Below are positions 16,569 to 25,446 of a DNA stretch of 64,000 bases, in pieces. Origin of the DNA: Modicisalibacter sp033446685 (GTDB lineage: Bacteria; Pseudomonadota; Gammaproteobacteria; Pseudomonadales; Halomonadaceae); NCBI RefSeq assembly GCF_033446685.1, contig NZ_JAWQLY010000016.1, positions 1-64,000 of the forward strand. Direction: 5' to 3'. The notes beneath the pieces are model-generated. The model was not told the DNA's origin. It saw only the letters and a program-made list of their open reading frames with translations, and ran no database searches. A program made the position numbers and the translations under genes. The number at the start of each line of letters is the position of its first letter. Positions within the stretch are counted from its first letter, which is position 1.

Positions 16569-17922
16569 AAAGATAAAACACCGTCGCCAGGCCGAGGAAG
16601 GCCATGAAGCCGATCACGTCGGTGACGGTGGTCAGGATCACGTTGCCGGACAGCGCCGGGTCGATGTTGAGCTTCTTGAGCGCGACGGGCAGCAGGGTGC
16701 CGCAGAGCGCGGCGACCAGCAGGTTGATGACGATCGCCGCCGCGATGATGGCGCCCAGCGTCAGGTCGTCGAACCAGACCACGGCGATGGCTGCGATCAC
16801 CAATGCCCAGAGCAGGCCGTTGAGCACACTGACGATCAGCTCGCGGCTGAGCAGCCAGCGCACGTTGCTGCCCGAGACATGGCCGAGGGCGATGCCGCGG
16901 ATCAGTACCGTCAGCGTCTGTGAGCCGGCGATGCCGCCCATGCTGGCGACGATCGGCATCAATACCGCGAGGGCGGTGACGCGTTGAATGGTGCCCTCGA
17001 ACAGCCCGATCACCGCAGCCGCCATGAACGCGGTAATCAGGTTGACGCCCAGCCAGACCGCCCGCCGCCGACTGGTCCGCCAGGCCGGGGCGAAGGTGTC
17101 CTCCTCGTCGTCGAGACCCGCCATGCTCATCACCTGGTGCTCGGCGTTCTCGCGAATCACGTCGACCACATCGTCGATGGTGATCCGCCCCAGCAGGTGG
17201 CCATCGGTCCCCACCACCGGCGCCGAAACCAGGTCGAACTTCTCGAACAGCTTGGCGACGTCGCTCTCGCCGGTCATCGCCGCAATGCTGACCATGTCGG
17301 TATCCATCACTTCGCGGACCAGCATCGACGGGTCGGAAACCAGCAGGCGGTTGATCGGCAGGCTGCCGATCAGCTTGTCGCCGCGGGTGACCACCAGCAG
17401 CGTGTCGGTGGTGTCCGGCAAGCGCTCGTGGCGGCGCAGGTAGCGCAGTACTACATCCAGCGTGATGTCCGGGCGGATCGTCACCGCGTCGGTGTTCATC
17501 AGACCACCGGCGGTATCCTCGGGGTAGGCGAGGACGGTCTCCAGACGCTGGCGCTCCTGAGCCTCCATCGAGGCCAGCACTTCCAGGGTGACGGTATTGG
17601 GCAGGCGCTGCAGCAGGTCGGCCAGGTCGTCGACGTCGAGTCTCTCGGTCGCCGAGACCAGCTGCTGGGTATCCATGCGGTTGAGGAAGACCGTCTGGAT
17701 ATCGTCGTTGAGATACTGCAGGACGTCGCCCTGCAGCTCGGAATCGACCAGTTCCCAGAGGACCTCGCGTTCGCGCGGCGGGGTCGATTCGAGCAGATGA
17801 GCGACGTCGACCGGCGCCAGGCCGCGGTTGAGCATGCGCCGAACCTGGTCCAGGGCGCCATTTTCCAAGGCTTCGTTGAGCCGATCGAGGCGGGGCTGCA
17901 GTCGCTGTGGGTTCTGGCTCAT
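16567..17922 (-). CDS. mgtE: magnesium transporter MgtE
   Basis: A 451-residue MgtE-type Mg2+ channel/transporter. Domains in order are a cytosolic superhelical N domain (about 1-130), two CBS domains (about 135-260, with NTDAVTIRPD and REVMDTDMVSIAAMTGESDV) that gate on intracellular Mg2+, a plug helix, and five membrane helices (about 285-450) with the conserved PIVASMGGIAGSQTLTVLIRG filter region. AAGGA lies upstream of the ATG. It follows npr by 118 bp on the same strand and converges with pmbA. I saw no clear Mg2+ riboswitch in the leader. Confidence 0.96.
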   Translation of the reverse strand: MSQNPQRLQPRLDRLNEALENGALDQVRRMLNRGLAPVDVAHLLESTPPREREVLWELVDSELQGDVLQYLNDDIQTVFLNRMDTQQLVSATERLDVDDLADLLQRLPNTVTLEVLASMEAQERQRLETVLAYPEDTAGGLMNTDAVTIRPDITLDVVLRYLRRHERLPDTTDTLLVVTRGDKLIGSLPINRLLVSDPSMLVREVMDTDMVSIAAMTGESDVAKLFEKFDLVSAPVVGTDGHLLGRITIDDVVDVIRENAEHQVMSMAGLDDEEDTFAPAWRTSRRRAVWLGVNLITAFMAAAVIGLFEGTIQRVTALAVLMPIVASMGGIAGSQTLTVLIRGIALGHVSGSNVRWLLSRELIVSVLNGLLWALVIAAIAVVWFDDLTLGAIIAAAIVINLLVAALCGTLLPVALKKLNIDPALSGNVILTTVTDVIGFMAFLGLATVFYL

Positions 17923-18040
17923 GGCTGTCGGCGTCCTTGATCGCCCCGCATCGCGGTGGGCGTCATTCTATCATCGTGGCCGGACCCGAAGGGCAGCGAT
18001 CCGTTGCGCGGCATGAGGGGAGGCGCCCGCCGACGGACGC

Positions 18041-18310
18041 CTAGGCATCCTCTTCGAAGCGTGCCGCGAACAACGCCTCGAGCGCATCGAGTGCTTGTAT
18101 GGCCTGGGGGCCCTCGGCTTCGACGGTCAGCCGGCTGCCGCAGGGCGCGGCGAGCATCAGCAGTGACATGATGTTGGCGGCATCGCCGCTGCGGTCCAGG
18201 TGATGGACGGTGACCCTGGCCTCGTAACCCTGGCAGCACTGAACCAGCTTGGTCGCGGCGCGGGCATGCAGGCCGCGCTTGTTGATCAGCGTCAGCTCAC
18301 GCTGTGGCAT
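18041..18310 (-). CDS. ptsO: phosphocarrier protein NPr (HPr-like, nitrogen PTS)
   Basis: An 89-residue HPr-fold protein. The phosphorylated histidine is His15 in NKRGLHARAATKLV. It carries phosphate from PtsP (EI-Ntr) to PtsN (EIIA-Ntr), a regulatory chain that does not import sugar. Its start overlaps the rapZ 3' end by 14 bp, the usual ptsN-rapZ-ptsO arrangement next to rpoN. A G+C-rich hairpin (18021-18042) covers the stop codon but has no T-run. Confidence 0.95.
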   Translation of the reverse strand: MPQRELTLINKRGLHARAATKLVQCCQGYEARVTVHHLDRSGDAANIMSLLMLAAPCGSRLTVEAEGPQAIQALDALEALFAARFEEDA

Positions 18311-19187
18311 CGGCGGCCCCCACGGCGGCGTGGATACCCAGTTCCCGATGGCGAATTCGCACGCGGTAACGGCCGGTGAAATGCCGCGCCAAGCGTTCGG
18401 TCAGATAGACCGAGCGATGCTGGCCGCCGGTACAGCCGATCGCCACCGTCAGATAGCTGCGATTGCTGGCGCGGTAGGCGGGCAACCAGCGCTCGAGCCA
18501 GTCGCGGATGTCGTCGGCCATGGCGCCGACATCCGGATAATCCTCGAGGAAAGTCACGATCTCGGCATCCCGGCCGTTGAACGGACGCAGCCGCGGGTCC
18601 CAGTAGGGATTGGGCAGGCAGCGGGCGTCGAAGACGGTATCGGCGTCGAGCGGCACCCCGCGCTTGAAGCCGAATGACTCGAAGGTCAGCGTGAGCTGTT
18701 CGCTGGTATGGTGGGCGACCTGCTCGGCGATGCGCCCGCGCAGGTCGTGGACCGAGAGCTGCGAGGTGTCCATGACCAGGTCGGCCAGATCTCGGATGCC
18801 CGACAGCGCGTTCTCCTCGGACTCGATCGCCTCGGCCAGGGTCATCTGGCTATTGCGGGTCAGCGGATGGCGGCGGCGGGTTGCCGAGTAGCGCTCGAGC
18901 AGGATCTTGTCCTCGGCTGTCAGGTAGACCACCTGACAATCGATGCCACGCTTGCGAACGGCCTCGAGCTGCGTGGGGAAACGTTCGAGGGCCATGGGCA
19001 GGTTGCGTGCATCGATGCTGACCGCGACGCTGGCGCGCTTGCTGTCGGCCTGCTGGAGTTCATCGATCAGCGCATCGAGGAGCATCGCCGGCAGGTTGTC
19101 GATGGCGTAGAAGCCCAAGTCCTCGAGCGCCTGCAGGGCGATCGACTTGCCGGATCCGGAGCGGCCACTGATGATCACGAGTTGCAT
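18297..19187 (-). CDS. rapZ: RNase adapter protein RapZ
   Basis: A 296-residue RapZ. The N-terminal P-loop is GRSGSGKS with Lys14, and the C-terminal RNA-binding half contains SFGFKRGVPLDADTVFDAR and IGCTGGQHRSVYL. In E. coli RapZ delivers the GlmZ sRNA to RNase E and senses glucosamine-6-phosphate, setting GlmS levels for wall precursor supply. Whether GlmZ/GlmY exist in this organism cannot be seen here. It is flanked by ptsN and ptsO as in other gammaproteobacteria. Confidence 0.96.
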   Translation of the reverse strand: MQLVIISGRSGSGKSIALQALEDLGFYAIDNLPAMLLDALIDELQQADSKRASVAVSIDARNLPMALERFPTQLEAVRKRGIDCQVVYLTAEDKILLERYSATRRRHPLTRNSQMTLAEAIESEENALSGIRDLADLVMDTSQLSVHDLRGRIAEQVAHHTSEQLTLTFESFGFKRGVPLDADTVFDARCLPNPYWDPRLRPFNGRDAEIVTFLEDYPDVGAMADDIRDWLERWLPAYRASNRSYLTVAIGCTGGQHRSVYLTERLARHFTGRYRVRIRHRELGIHAAVGAADATA

Positions 19188-19273
19188 GGGGCGGCTCCCT
19201 TTTCACGGTGAGTCACGAGTCGGTCATGTGACGTGGCATAAGCCAGGCCCGCGATGCATCGAGGCCTATGAAG

Positions 19274-19771
19274 CTACTTGGCTTGCCGGGGCGAGGCGCC
19301 GGTGCCGTCATCGAGGGCGTGGATGGCCTGGATGAGTGCGTCGTAGAGTTCGCGCTGGCTGGCACTGTGGCGCAGCCGACTGCGGGTCTCGGCGTCGTTC
19401 ATGATGCCTGCGACCTGGGCGAGCAGTGCCAGGTGGGTGTCGTCGGCCTCTTCGGGCACCAGCAACACGAACACCAGATCCACCGGTTCGCCATCGACCG
19501 CATCGAAATCGATCGGTTCCTGAAGCTTGAGGAAGCCTGCTACCGGTGCCTTGCAATGGGGGTTGCGGGCATGGGGGATGGCCACGCCATTGCCGATGCC
19601 GGTACTTCCCAGGCGTTCGCGTCCGATCAGCCGGCTGAACACCTCCTGGCTGTCTAGGCTAGGGGTGTTCTGGGCGATGAAGGTGCTGAAGAACTCAAGC
19701 ACGCGCTTCTTGCTCCCCCCGGGCACGGCAAACAGGGTGCGTTCGGGGGGCAGTATGGCTTCCAATGTCAT
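19274..19771 (-). CDS. ptsN: nitrogen-regulatory PTS protein EIIA(Ntr)
   Basis: A 165-residue EIIA-fructose-type domain. The active-site histidine is His67 in GNGVAIPHAR. It accepts phosphate from NPr and, by its phosphorylation state, controls K+ transport, the PhoR/KdpD kinases and other targets in characterised species. It lies between hpf and rapZ in the rpoN block with an 86-bp gap to rapZ. The start MTLEAILPPERTLF is canonical. Confidence 0.95.
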   Translation of the reverse strand: MTLEAILPPERTLFAVPGGSKKRVLEFFSTFIAQNTPSLDSQEVFSRLIGRERLGSTGIGNGVAIPHARNPHCKAPVAGFLKLQEPIDFDAVDGEPVDLVFVLLVPEEADDTHLALLAQVAGIMNDAETRSRLRHSASQRELYDALIQAIHALDDGTGASPRQAK

Positions 19772-19780
19772 GATAGGGAG

Positions 19781-20089
19781 TTAGCGGGCACCGGCGCCTT
19801 GCGCGCGAGCCTGAGCCTTTTCCTTGTGTTTGACGAGTTGGCGGTCGAGCTTGTCGGCCAGGGCATCAATGGCGGCATACATGTCGCCGTTTTCGGCTTC
19901 GGCATGCAAGTCAGCACCCGCTGCGTGAAGCGTGCAGGCCGCCTGCTGGCGTTCCTTCTCGACCGAGAGCGTTACCTGCACGGTGGTGATGTTGTCGTAG
20001 TGGCGTTCCAGCCGCATCAACTTCTCGTTGACATAGTCACGCAATGCATCCGTCAGTTCGACGTGATGGCCGGTGATGTTGGCTTGCAT
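19781..20089 (-). CDS. hpf: ribosome hibernation promoting factor HPF (short form)
   Basis: A 102-residue protein that binds the 30S decoding centre in stationary phase and promotes inactive 100S dimers. It begins MQANITGHHVELTDALRDYVNEKL, the typical YhbH/HPF start, and contains YAAIDALADKLDRQLVKHKEK. It is the short form, without the C-terminal dimerisation domain of the long HPFs. It lies directly after rpoN and has its own candidate promoter. Confidence 0.95.
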   Translation of the reverse strand: MQANITGHHVELTDALRDYVNEKLMRLERHYDNITTVQVTLSVEKERQQAACTLHAAGADLHAEAENGDMYAAIDALADKLDRQLVKHKEKAQARAQGAGAR

Positions 20090-20120
20090 GGCACGTTCCT
20101 TTTCGACGAGTGGTGGCTCG

Positions 20121-20147
20121 ATTGTAACCCTTTTTGCAGCTTAGCAA
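20121..20147 (-). promoter_or_regulatory. candidate promoter of hpf-ptsN-rapZ-ptsO
   Basis: On the minus strand, TTGCTA (20142-20147) lies 15 bp upstream of TACAAT (20121-20126), about 32 nt before the hpf ATG. The -10 is good; the spacing is short, so the -35 assignment is weak. It would allow hpf to be expressed apart from rpoN. Confidence 0.4.
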
Positions 20148-20256
20148 ACCCCTTGTGGGATGGCGGCCACACGCGTCGCTTTTCGCGAGCTGAGGGCGTA
20201 AAAATCGACGTTCCGAGGTGGCGGGGCGTGGCACGTTCCGTGTGCCGGAAGAGACT

Positions 20257-21672
20257 TCAGGCGAGGCGCTTGCGTTCGCTGGAGGAGGGAATACCCAGCG
20301 CTTCGCGGTACTTGGCGACGGTGCGTCGCGCCACCGCGATGCCGTCGGCGGCGAGCAGATCGACCAGTTTGCTGTCGGAGAGCGGCTTGCGCGGCGGCTC
20401 GTCGCCGATCAGCTTCTTCAGGCGCGCGCGTATCGCGGTACTGGAATGCGCATCGCCTTCGCCGCCGCCGACATGGCTCGAAAAGAAGTACTTGAGCTCG
20501 AAGACGCCACGCGGCGTATGGATGAACTTCTGCGTGGTGACTCGCGAGATGGTCGACTCGTGCATCTCCACGGTCTGGGCGATATCGGCGAGTACCAGCG
20601 GTTTCATGGCTTCTTCGCCACGTTCGAGGAAGTCGAGCTGGCGGACCATGATCTCGCGACCGACCTTGAGCAGGGTGTCGTTGCGACTCGACAGGCTCTT
20701 GATCAGCCAGCGCGCTTCCTGAAGATGCTGCTTCATGAAGGTATTGTCGTCGCTCTTGTCGGCCCGCTTTATCAAGGCGGCATAGTCGGGTTGGATGCGC
20801 AGCCGCGGTAGCGCCTCGGGGTTGAGCTCGATACGCCAGCCCTCGCGAGTGTGGCGGGCAACCAGGTCGGGGATCACGTAATCGTTGCCGCTGGCGTCGA
20901 AGACCTGGCCGGGACGCGGGTCGAGGGCGCGGATCAGCGCGATCACCGCATCGAGCTGAGCGTCGTCGAGGCGCAGCCGGCGCTTGAGCAGCTTGCGATC
21001 GTCGCCGGCCAGCGCTTCGAGAAACTGACGCACCAGGCGCTTTGCCTGAGGCAGCAGCGGCGTATCGTCGGCCAGCGTAGCCAACTGTAGCAGCAGGCAC
21101 TCGCGTAGGTCGCGGGCGAATACGCCGGTGGGGTCGAACTGCTGGAGGCGATACAGGACCTGCTCGACATCGGCGACCTTGAGTCCGGCGAGCCCTTGAT
21201 TGTGCAGGCCTTCCGTCAGCTCGTCGAGCTGACCTTCGAGGTAGCCGTCGATGGTGATCGAATCGATGAGGCATTCGGCGATCGCATGGTCGCGGCTATC
21301 GAGCCCGGCCATTTCGAGCTGCCACTGGAGATGATCCTGCAGGCTCTGATCGGCGCTATTGCGCTCGAAGTCGGGGCCGTCTTCACTGCGCCCGGCGCTG
21401 GGGGCCAGGTCCTGGTAGGTATCCGACCATTCGCTGTCCAGCGTGAGTTCCTCGGGGATGTCGCTGGCCCAGTCGTCTTCTACCGTCTCGCCGACGGCAG
21501 TTTCCCCATAGTCGTCTTCCATCTCCAGCATGGGGTTGGATTCCAGCGCCTGCTGGATCTCCTGGCGTAGGTCCAGCGTCGACAGCTGCAGCAACTGGAT
21601 GGCCTGCTGCAACTGGGGCGTCATGGTCAGTTGGGTGCCGACCCGAAGCTGCAACGTGGGTTTCATAGCCAT
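20257..21672 (-). CDS. rpoN: RNA polymerase sigma-54 factor
   Basis: A 471-residue sigma-54. The N-terminal region I (MKPTLQLRVGTQLTMTPQLQQAIQLLQLS) interacts with enhancer-binding ATPases; an acidic region II follows (about residues 50-110); the core-binding domain and HTH end with the RpoN box ARRTVAKYRE that reads the -24 element. It directs nitrogen, motility and other regulons that need bEBP activators. It follows lptB by 170 bp. Start at the ATG at 21672; the ATG two codons later (21666) is equally possible. Confidence 0.98.
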   Translation of the reverse strand: MAMKPTLQLRVGTQLTMTPQLQQAIQLLQLSTLDLRQEIQQALESNPMLEMEDDYGETAVGETVEDDWASDIPEELTLDSEWSDTYQDLAPSAGRSEDGPDFERNSADQSLQDHLQWQLEMAGLDSRDHAIAECLIDSITIDGYLEGQLDELTEGLHNQGLAGLKVADVEQVLYRLQQFDPTGVFARDLRECLLLQLATLADDTPLLPQAKRLVRQFLEALAGDDRKLLKRRLRLDDAQLDAVIALIRALDPRPGQVFDASGNDYVIPDLVARHTREGWRIELNPEALPRLRIQPDYAALIKRADKSDDNTFMKQHLQEARWLIKSLSSRNDTLLKVGREIMVRQLDFLERGEEAMKPLVLADIAQTVEMHESTISRVTTQKFIHTPRGVFELKYFFSSHVGGGEGDAHSSTAIRARLKKLIGDEPPRKPLSDSKLVDLLAADGIAVARRTVAKYREALGIPSSSERKRLA

Positions 21673-21740
21673 GACAACGTGACTTCACTGACAGGGTTTG
21701 ATCACACGTTATCCTGCCCGGTATGGCCTTGCAAGTATAA

Positions 21741-21757
21741 AAGCAATAACCATGCCA
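21741..21757 (-). promoter_or_regulatory. sigma-54-type (-24/-12) promoter upstream of rpoN
   Basis: On the minus strand the sequence TGGCAT-GGTTA-TTGCT matches the sigma-54 consensus TGGCAC-N5-TTGCA, with GG and GC at the required spacing. It lies in the AT-richer 170-bp gap before rpoN; initiation would be near 21731, about 60 nt upstream of the rpoN start. No enhancer site was identified. Its position suggests autoregulation of rpoN, by inference. Confidence 0.5.
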
Positions 21758-21842
21758 CGATTAAGGCTAATCCCGCTTGGCGATATCTTGCGTGGAATTT
21801 CAGGGCTTGACAGCCGACTCTCGGTGAGGCGGCAGCGAGCGC

Positions 21843-22568
21843 TCAGAGGCGGAACTCGTTACCTAGGTAGACCTCGCGGACCTTCTTGCTGGCGAGTATC
21901 GCTTCCGCGCTACCCTCGGCGATGATCTGGCCGTCGCCGACGATGTAGGCGTTGTCGCAGATGTCCAGCGTCTCGCGCACGTTATGGTCGGTGATCAGCA
22001 CGCCGATGCCCCGGTCGCGCAGTTGGCGAATGATCGACTTGATTTCGCCGACCGAGATCGGATCGACCCCCGCGAAGGGCTCGTCGAGCAGGATGAACGC
22101 CGGCTCGGTGGCCAGCGAGCGGGCGATCTCCACCCGTCGGCGCTCGCCGCCGGACAGGCTCATGCCCATGTTGTCGCGAATGTGGGTGATATGGAATTCC
22201 TCGAGCAGCTGTTCGAGCTGGCGCTTGCGCCCCGGCTTGTCCAGGTCGCGCCGCGTCTCGAGGATCGCCATGATGTTGTCGGCGACCGATAGCTTGCGAA
22301 AGATCGAGGCTTCCTGAGGCAGGTAGCCGATGCCCGCGCGGGCGCGATGGTGCATCGCCGCGCGGCTGAGATCCTGGTCGTCGATACTCACCTCGCCGGC
22401 GTCGGCGCGTACCAGACCGACGATCATGTAGAACGAGGTCGTCTTGCCTGCCCCGTTGGGGCCGAGCAGGCCGACGATGCTGCCCTGGCCGATCGACAGG
22501 CTGATGTCCTGGACCACGCGGCGATTCTTGTAACTCTTGGCCAGATGTCTGGCGAACAGCGTCTTCAT
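21843..22568 (-). CDS. lptB: LPS export ABC transporter ATPase LptB
   Basis: A 241-residue ABC ATPase that, as a dimer with LptF/LptG, extracts LPS from the inner membrane. Walker A is GLLGPNGAGKTTSF (about residues 33-46), the signature is LSGGERRRVEIAR, and Walker B is FILLDEPFAGVD. It follows lptA by 40 bp on the minus strand, in the usual kdsD-kdsC-lptC-lptA-lptB-rpoN order. Confidence 0.98.
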   Translation of the reverse strand: MKTLFARHLAKSYKNRRVVQDISLSIGQGSIVGLLGPNGAGKTTSFYMIVGLVRADAGEVSIDDQDLSRAAMHHRARAGIGYLPQEASIFRKLSVADNIMAILETRRDLDKPGRKRQLEQLLEEFHITHIRDNMGMSLSGGERRRVEIARSLATEPAFILLDEPFAGVDPISVGEIKSIIRQLRDRGIGVLITDHNVRETLDICDNAYIVGDGQIIAEGSAEAILASKKVREVYLGNEFRL

Positions 22569-22608
22569 CGCGCGGGACTCTCCTCTAGACTGGCCTCGGC
22601 TGTCGGGG

Positions 22609-23130
22609 TCATTGTTCGGCCGACTTCGGCGTCAGGCTCATGCGCACGCGCTGGTTCTCGGTGCCCTGAACTTGGGAGCGCGCCTGGACCTGACGATTGT
22701 CGAGGAAATACTCGACATAGGCGCCGTTGAAGGTATCGCTGGCCTGGTGCAACTCGGCCTGTCCGATCAGCTCGACGCGTCGCTCGCCGGCGTGGTAGAT
22801 GATCGTATCGCCCCAGCCCTTGACCAGCGGATCGTCGGGCGCCGGGCGCTGTTCGAGATAGGCACGCTCGGCGCCGCCGGTGGCGGTCACCAGGGTCACT
22901 TCGCCCTGGTCGTTGCGCTCGATCTCGACACGCTGAGCGGTCAATTTCATGCTGCCCTGCTGCATGTCGACGTCACCGGTGTAGACGGCGGTGCCGGCTC
23001 GGTCGTCGAGATCCAGTCGGTCGGCGGCAATGTTGATCGGCTGATTGGCATCGCTGTCCAGCGCCAGGGCCGGCGTGGCGAGCAGTGCCGCACCGGACAG
23101 CCCTAGTGCGGCGATAAGGGTGCGCATCAT
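22609..23130 (-). CDS. lptA: LPS transport periplasmic protein LptA
   Basis: A 173-residue periplasmic protein with a cleavable signal peptide (about residues 1-23, LIAALGLSGAALLATPALA) and an OstA/LptA beta-jellyroll (DSDANQPINIAADRLDLDDRAGTAVYTGDV). LptA oligomerises into the bridge that carries LPS from LptC to the outer-membrane LptD/E. Its start codon overlaps the lptC stop (ATGA). Confidence 0.95.
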   Translation of the reverse strand: MMRTLIAALGLSGAALLATPALALDSDANQPINIAADRLDLDDRAGTAVYTGDVDMQQGSMKLTAQRVEIERNDQGEVTLVTATGGAERAYLEQRPAPDDPLVKGWGDTIIYHAGERRVELIGQAELHQASDTFNGAYVEYFLDNRQVQARSQVQGTENQRVRMSLTPKSAEQ

Positions 23131-23714
23131 GATCCTGAATCCTCGTCGATCGGCGGGTGATGGCCGCGTACGTTGCCGTTGAGCCGCATGCGTCCGCTAT
23201 CCAGCCAGGCATCGAAGCGATCGCCGCGCACGCGTTGTTGGAATTTGCGCAGAACGGCCTCGCTTTCACTCCAGGCATGGCCGGTGTCGGCATCGTAAAC
23301 CAGCACCTCGCTATTGATTTGCCATCCCTGTTCGGGCGCCTCGAGCTGGGCGTCGCCGCTTAGCTTGAGCGGATTGGCGTTGGCCCCCAGCCTACCCGTG
23401 TCGGCGCTGGCGAACCAGACCCGGCCGCGGTCGTCGACGAGTCGGGCGTCGGGCGTTTCGAGGTGCGTCACGTCATCGTCGGGGGTATGCGTCAGGCGCG
23501 GTGTCTCGAGCCGCTGATGGGCGGTGCCGGCCGCATCGAAGCGGGTCAGCGTGGCGTCTTCCAGATAGTAATCGGGTTCGCCGCTTGCGGCCGTGGAAGG
23601 CGGGGCGGGTAGCGAGATATTGCGCTGCTCGATCAGCGCCAGCAGCCCACCCAGCGCGATCAGGATGAGTGCCAGCCACCATTTGTATGAGAGCCGCGAG
23701 AGACGCTGGAGCAT
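23127..23714 (-). CDS. lptC: LPS export protein LptC
   Basis: A 195-residue bitopic protein with one N-terminal membrane helix (about residues 10-27, WWLALILIALGGLLALI) and a periplasmic jellyroll with the YYLEDATLTRFDAAGTAHQRLET motif. It docks LptA to the LptBFG transporter. It lies 3 bp after kdsC and overlaps lptA by 4 nt, indicating one operon. Confidence 0.93.
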   Translation of the reverse strand: MLQRLSRLSYKWWLALILIALGGLLALIEQRNISLPAPPSTAASGEPDYYLEDATLTRFDAAGTAHQRLETPRLTHTPDDDVTHLETPDARLVDDRGRVWFASADTGRLGANANPLKLSGDAQLEAPEQGWQINSEVLVYDADTGHAWSESEAVLRKFQQRVRGDRFDAWLDSGRMRLNGNVRGHHPPIDEDSGS

Positions 23715-23717
23715 CGT

Positions 23718-24260
23718 TCAGTTCCGGCCGTGAAGGTAAGTATCGAGTAGCGCTGCCCAGTGACCCTGCATCTGCAGCAGGCCATCGCAGATGTCGCGTA
23801 CGGCGCCGTGACCACCGGGGCGTTGGGTGACCCAGTCGGCCTGTTCGCGGATATAGTCTGGCGCATTGGGCACGCTGATGCCGAGCCCCGCGCAGCGAAT
23901 GGGGGCGAGGTCGGGCAGGTCGTCGCCGCAGTAGGCGATCTGCTCGAACCCGAGGTCCAACGTGTCGAGCAACTCGCGCAGCACAGCCAGCTTGTCGTCG
24001 CGGCCCTGGAAGACATGCTCGATACCCAGGGCCGCGGCGCGGCGCGCCACCATCGGCGACTCGCGGCCGGTGATGATCGCTACCTCGACCCCGGCCCGGC
24101 GCAGCAGCTTGATGCCCTGACCGTCCTGGGTACTGAAGGCCTTGATCTCCTGACCATCGGCCTGAAAGTACAGCTGGCCATCGGTCATGACCCCGTCGAT
24201 GTCGAGAACCAGCAGCCGTATATGGCGGGCGCGCTCGGTCAGCTCGGGATGGTCGGTCAT
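23718..24260 (-). CDS. kdsC: 3-deoxy-D-manno-octulosonate 8-phosphate phosphatase
   Basis: A 180-residue HAD phosphatase that removes phosphate from KDO-8-P, the third step of KDO synthesis for the LPS inner core. Motif I is LVLDIDGVMTDG with Asp20 (nucleophile) and Asp22; motif II is IITGRES; the acidic motif is YCGDDLPD. Length and the small cap-less fold are typical of the tetrameric KdsC family. It follows kdsD by 10 bp. Confidence 0.96.
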   Translation of the reverse strand: MTDHPELTERARHIRLLVLDIDGVMTDGQLYFQADGQEIKAFSTQDGQGIKLLRRAGVEVAIITGRESPMVARRAAALGIEHVFQGRDDKLAVLRELLDTLDLGFEQIAYCGDDLPDLAPIRCAGLGISVPNAPDYIREQADWVTQRPGGHGAVRDICDGLLQMQGHWAALLDTYLHGRN

Positions 24261-24270
24261 CGCTGTCTCC

Positions 24271-25251
24271 TCAGATCACGCCACTGACGAGCAGGTCGTG
24301 CATGTGGATGGCGCCGATCGGGCGATCGTCGGCATCGACCACGGCCAGCGCAGTGATACGGTTGTCTTCCATGAGCCTGACGGCCTCGGCCGCCAGAATG
24401 TCGGCACGAATCCGCTTGCCGCCACGGGTCATCACATCGTCGACTCGCAGCGCGCGTAGATCGCCATGCTGATCGAGCGTGCGACGCAGGTCGCCATCGG
24501 TGTAGACGCCGGCCAATCGGCCTTGCTCGTCGACCACGCAGGTGAAGCCCAACCCCTTGTGGGTGATTTCGAGCAGCGCTTCGCGCAGCGGGCTGCCGAT
24601 GACGACGCTGGGCAGCCGCTCGCCGCTGTGCATCAGGTCCTCGACCTTGAGCAGCAAGCGCCGGCCCAGCGTACCGCCGGGGTGCGACAGAGCGAAGTCC
24701 TCGGCGGTGAAGCCGCGCGCTTCGAGCAGGGCTACCGCCAGCGCGTCGCCCAGCGCCAGCGCGGCGGTGGTCGAGGCGGTCGGCGCCAGATCGAGCGGGC
24801 AGGCCTCGCGTTCGACGCCGGCGTCGAGGTGGGCCTCGGCATGGCAGGCCATGGCCGAGGCGGGGCGCCCGGTCATGCTGATCAGCGGCGTGCCCATGCG
24901 TTTGAGCAGCGGCAGCAGCGCGGTTATCTCCTGGGTCTCGCCGGAGTTGGAGAGGGCCAGTACCACATCGCGCGCGGTGATCATGCCCAGGTCGCCGTGG
25001 CTGGCCTCGCCGGGGTGGACGAAAAAGGCCGGCGTTCCGGTGCTCGCCAGCGTGGCGGCGATCTTGCGTGCAATATGCCCGGATTTGCCCATGCCGGTGA
25101 CCACCACGCGTCCCTGGCAGGCGAGTATCAGCCGGCAGGCGCGGTCGAAGTCGTCGGACAGCTTGCCGCTCAATGCGGCGATGGCCTGCTGTTCCAGCTC
25201 CAGGGTGCGTCGGGCGCTGGCACGAAAGGCGAAGTCGGTATCGATGGTCAT
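24271..25251 (-). CDS. kdsD: arabinose-5-phosphate isomerase
   Basis: A 326-residue enzyme converting ribulose-5-P to arabinose-5-P, the precursor of KDO. An N-terminal SIS sugar-isomerase domain (about residues 40-175, with GRVVVTGMGKSGHIARKIAATLASTGTPAFF and LALSNSGET) is followed by two CBS domains (about 205-325). I start at the ATG at 25251 (MTIDTDFAFRASARRTLELE); the much longer open frame beyond it runs antisense to mlaF. It is first in the kdsD-lptB operon and is divergent from the mla operon. Confidence 0.96.
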   Translation of the reverse strand: MTIDTDFAFRASARRTLELEQQAIAALSGKLSDDFDRACRLILACQGRVVVTGMGKSGHIARKIAATLASTGTPAFFVHPGEASHGDLGMITARDVVLALSNSGETQEITALLPLLKRMGTPLISMTGRPASAMACHAEAHLDAGVEREACPLDLAPTASTTAALALGDALAVALLEARGFTAEDFALSHPGGTLGRRLLLKVEDLMHSGERLPSVVIGSPLREALLEITHKGLGFTCVVDEQGRLAGVYTDGDLRRTLDQHGDLRALRVDDVMTRGGKRIRADILAAEAVRLMEDNRITALAVVDADDRPIGAIHMHDLLVSGVI

Positions 25252-25446
25252 GACGATGATTGTTGCCCCGGGGGCGATTGGACTCAAGAGGCGACGCTGC
25301 CGGATGACCGGTCCGTCGCGGCTGTGCCGGGCGCTCATTAGACGCATAGAGGCGGTGGCTTGCAAGGGCCAAAGCGGGTCGGGCTGGTCGTGGTACGATG
25401 GGTTAGGATACGATGTTCGATAATTTTTCACCACTGAGTCGCCTGA
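25252..25446. promoter_or_regulatory. divergent promoter region kdsD / mlaF
   Basis: A 195-bp gap between divergently transcribed LPS and Mla operons, so both promoters should lie here. Possible plus-strand -10 elements are TACGAT and GATAAT shortly before mlaF (around 25393-25421), but none has a convincing -35 at proper spacing. No other structure stands out. Confidence 0.4.

Noticed and set aside
17923..18040. Possible Mg2+-sensing leader (M-box or similar) before mgtE
   Set aside because: Only a short GC-rich hairpin over the npr stop was found; none of the conserved M-box features could be recognised.
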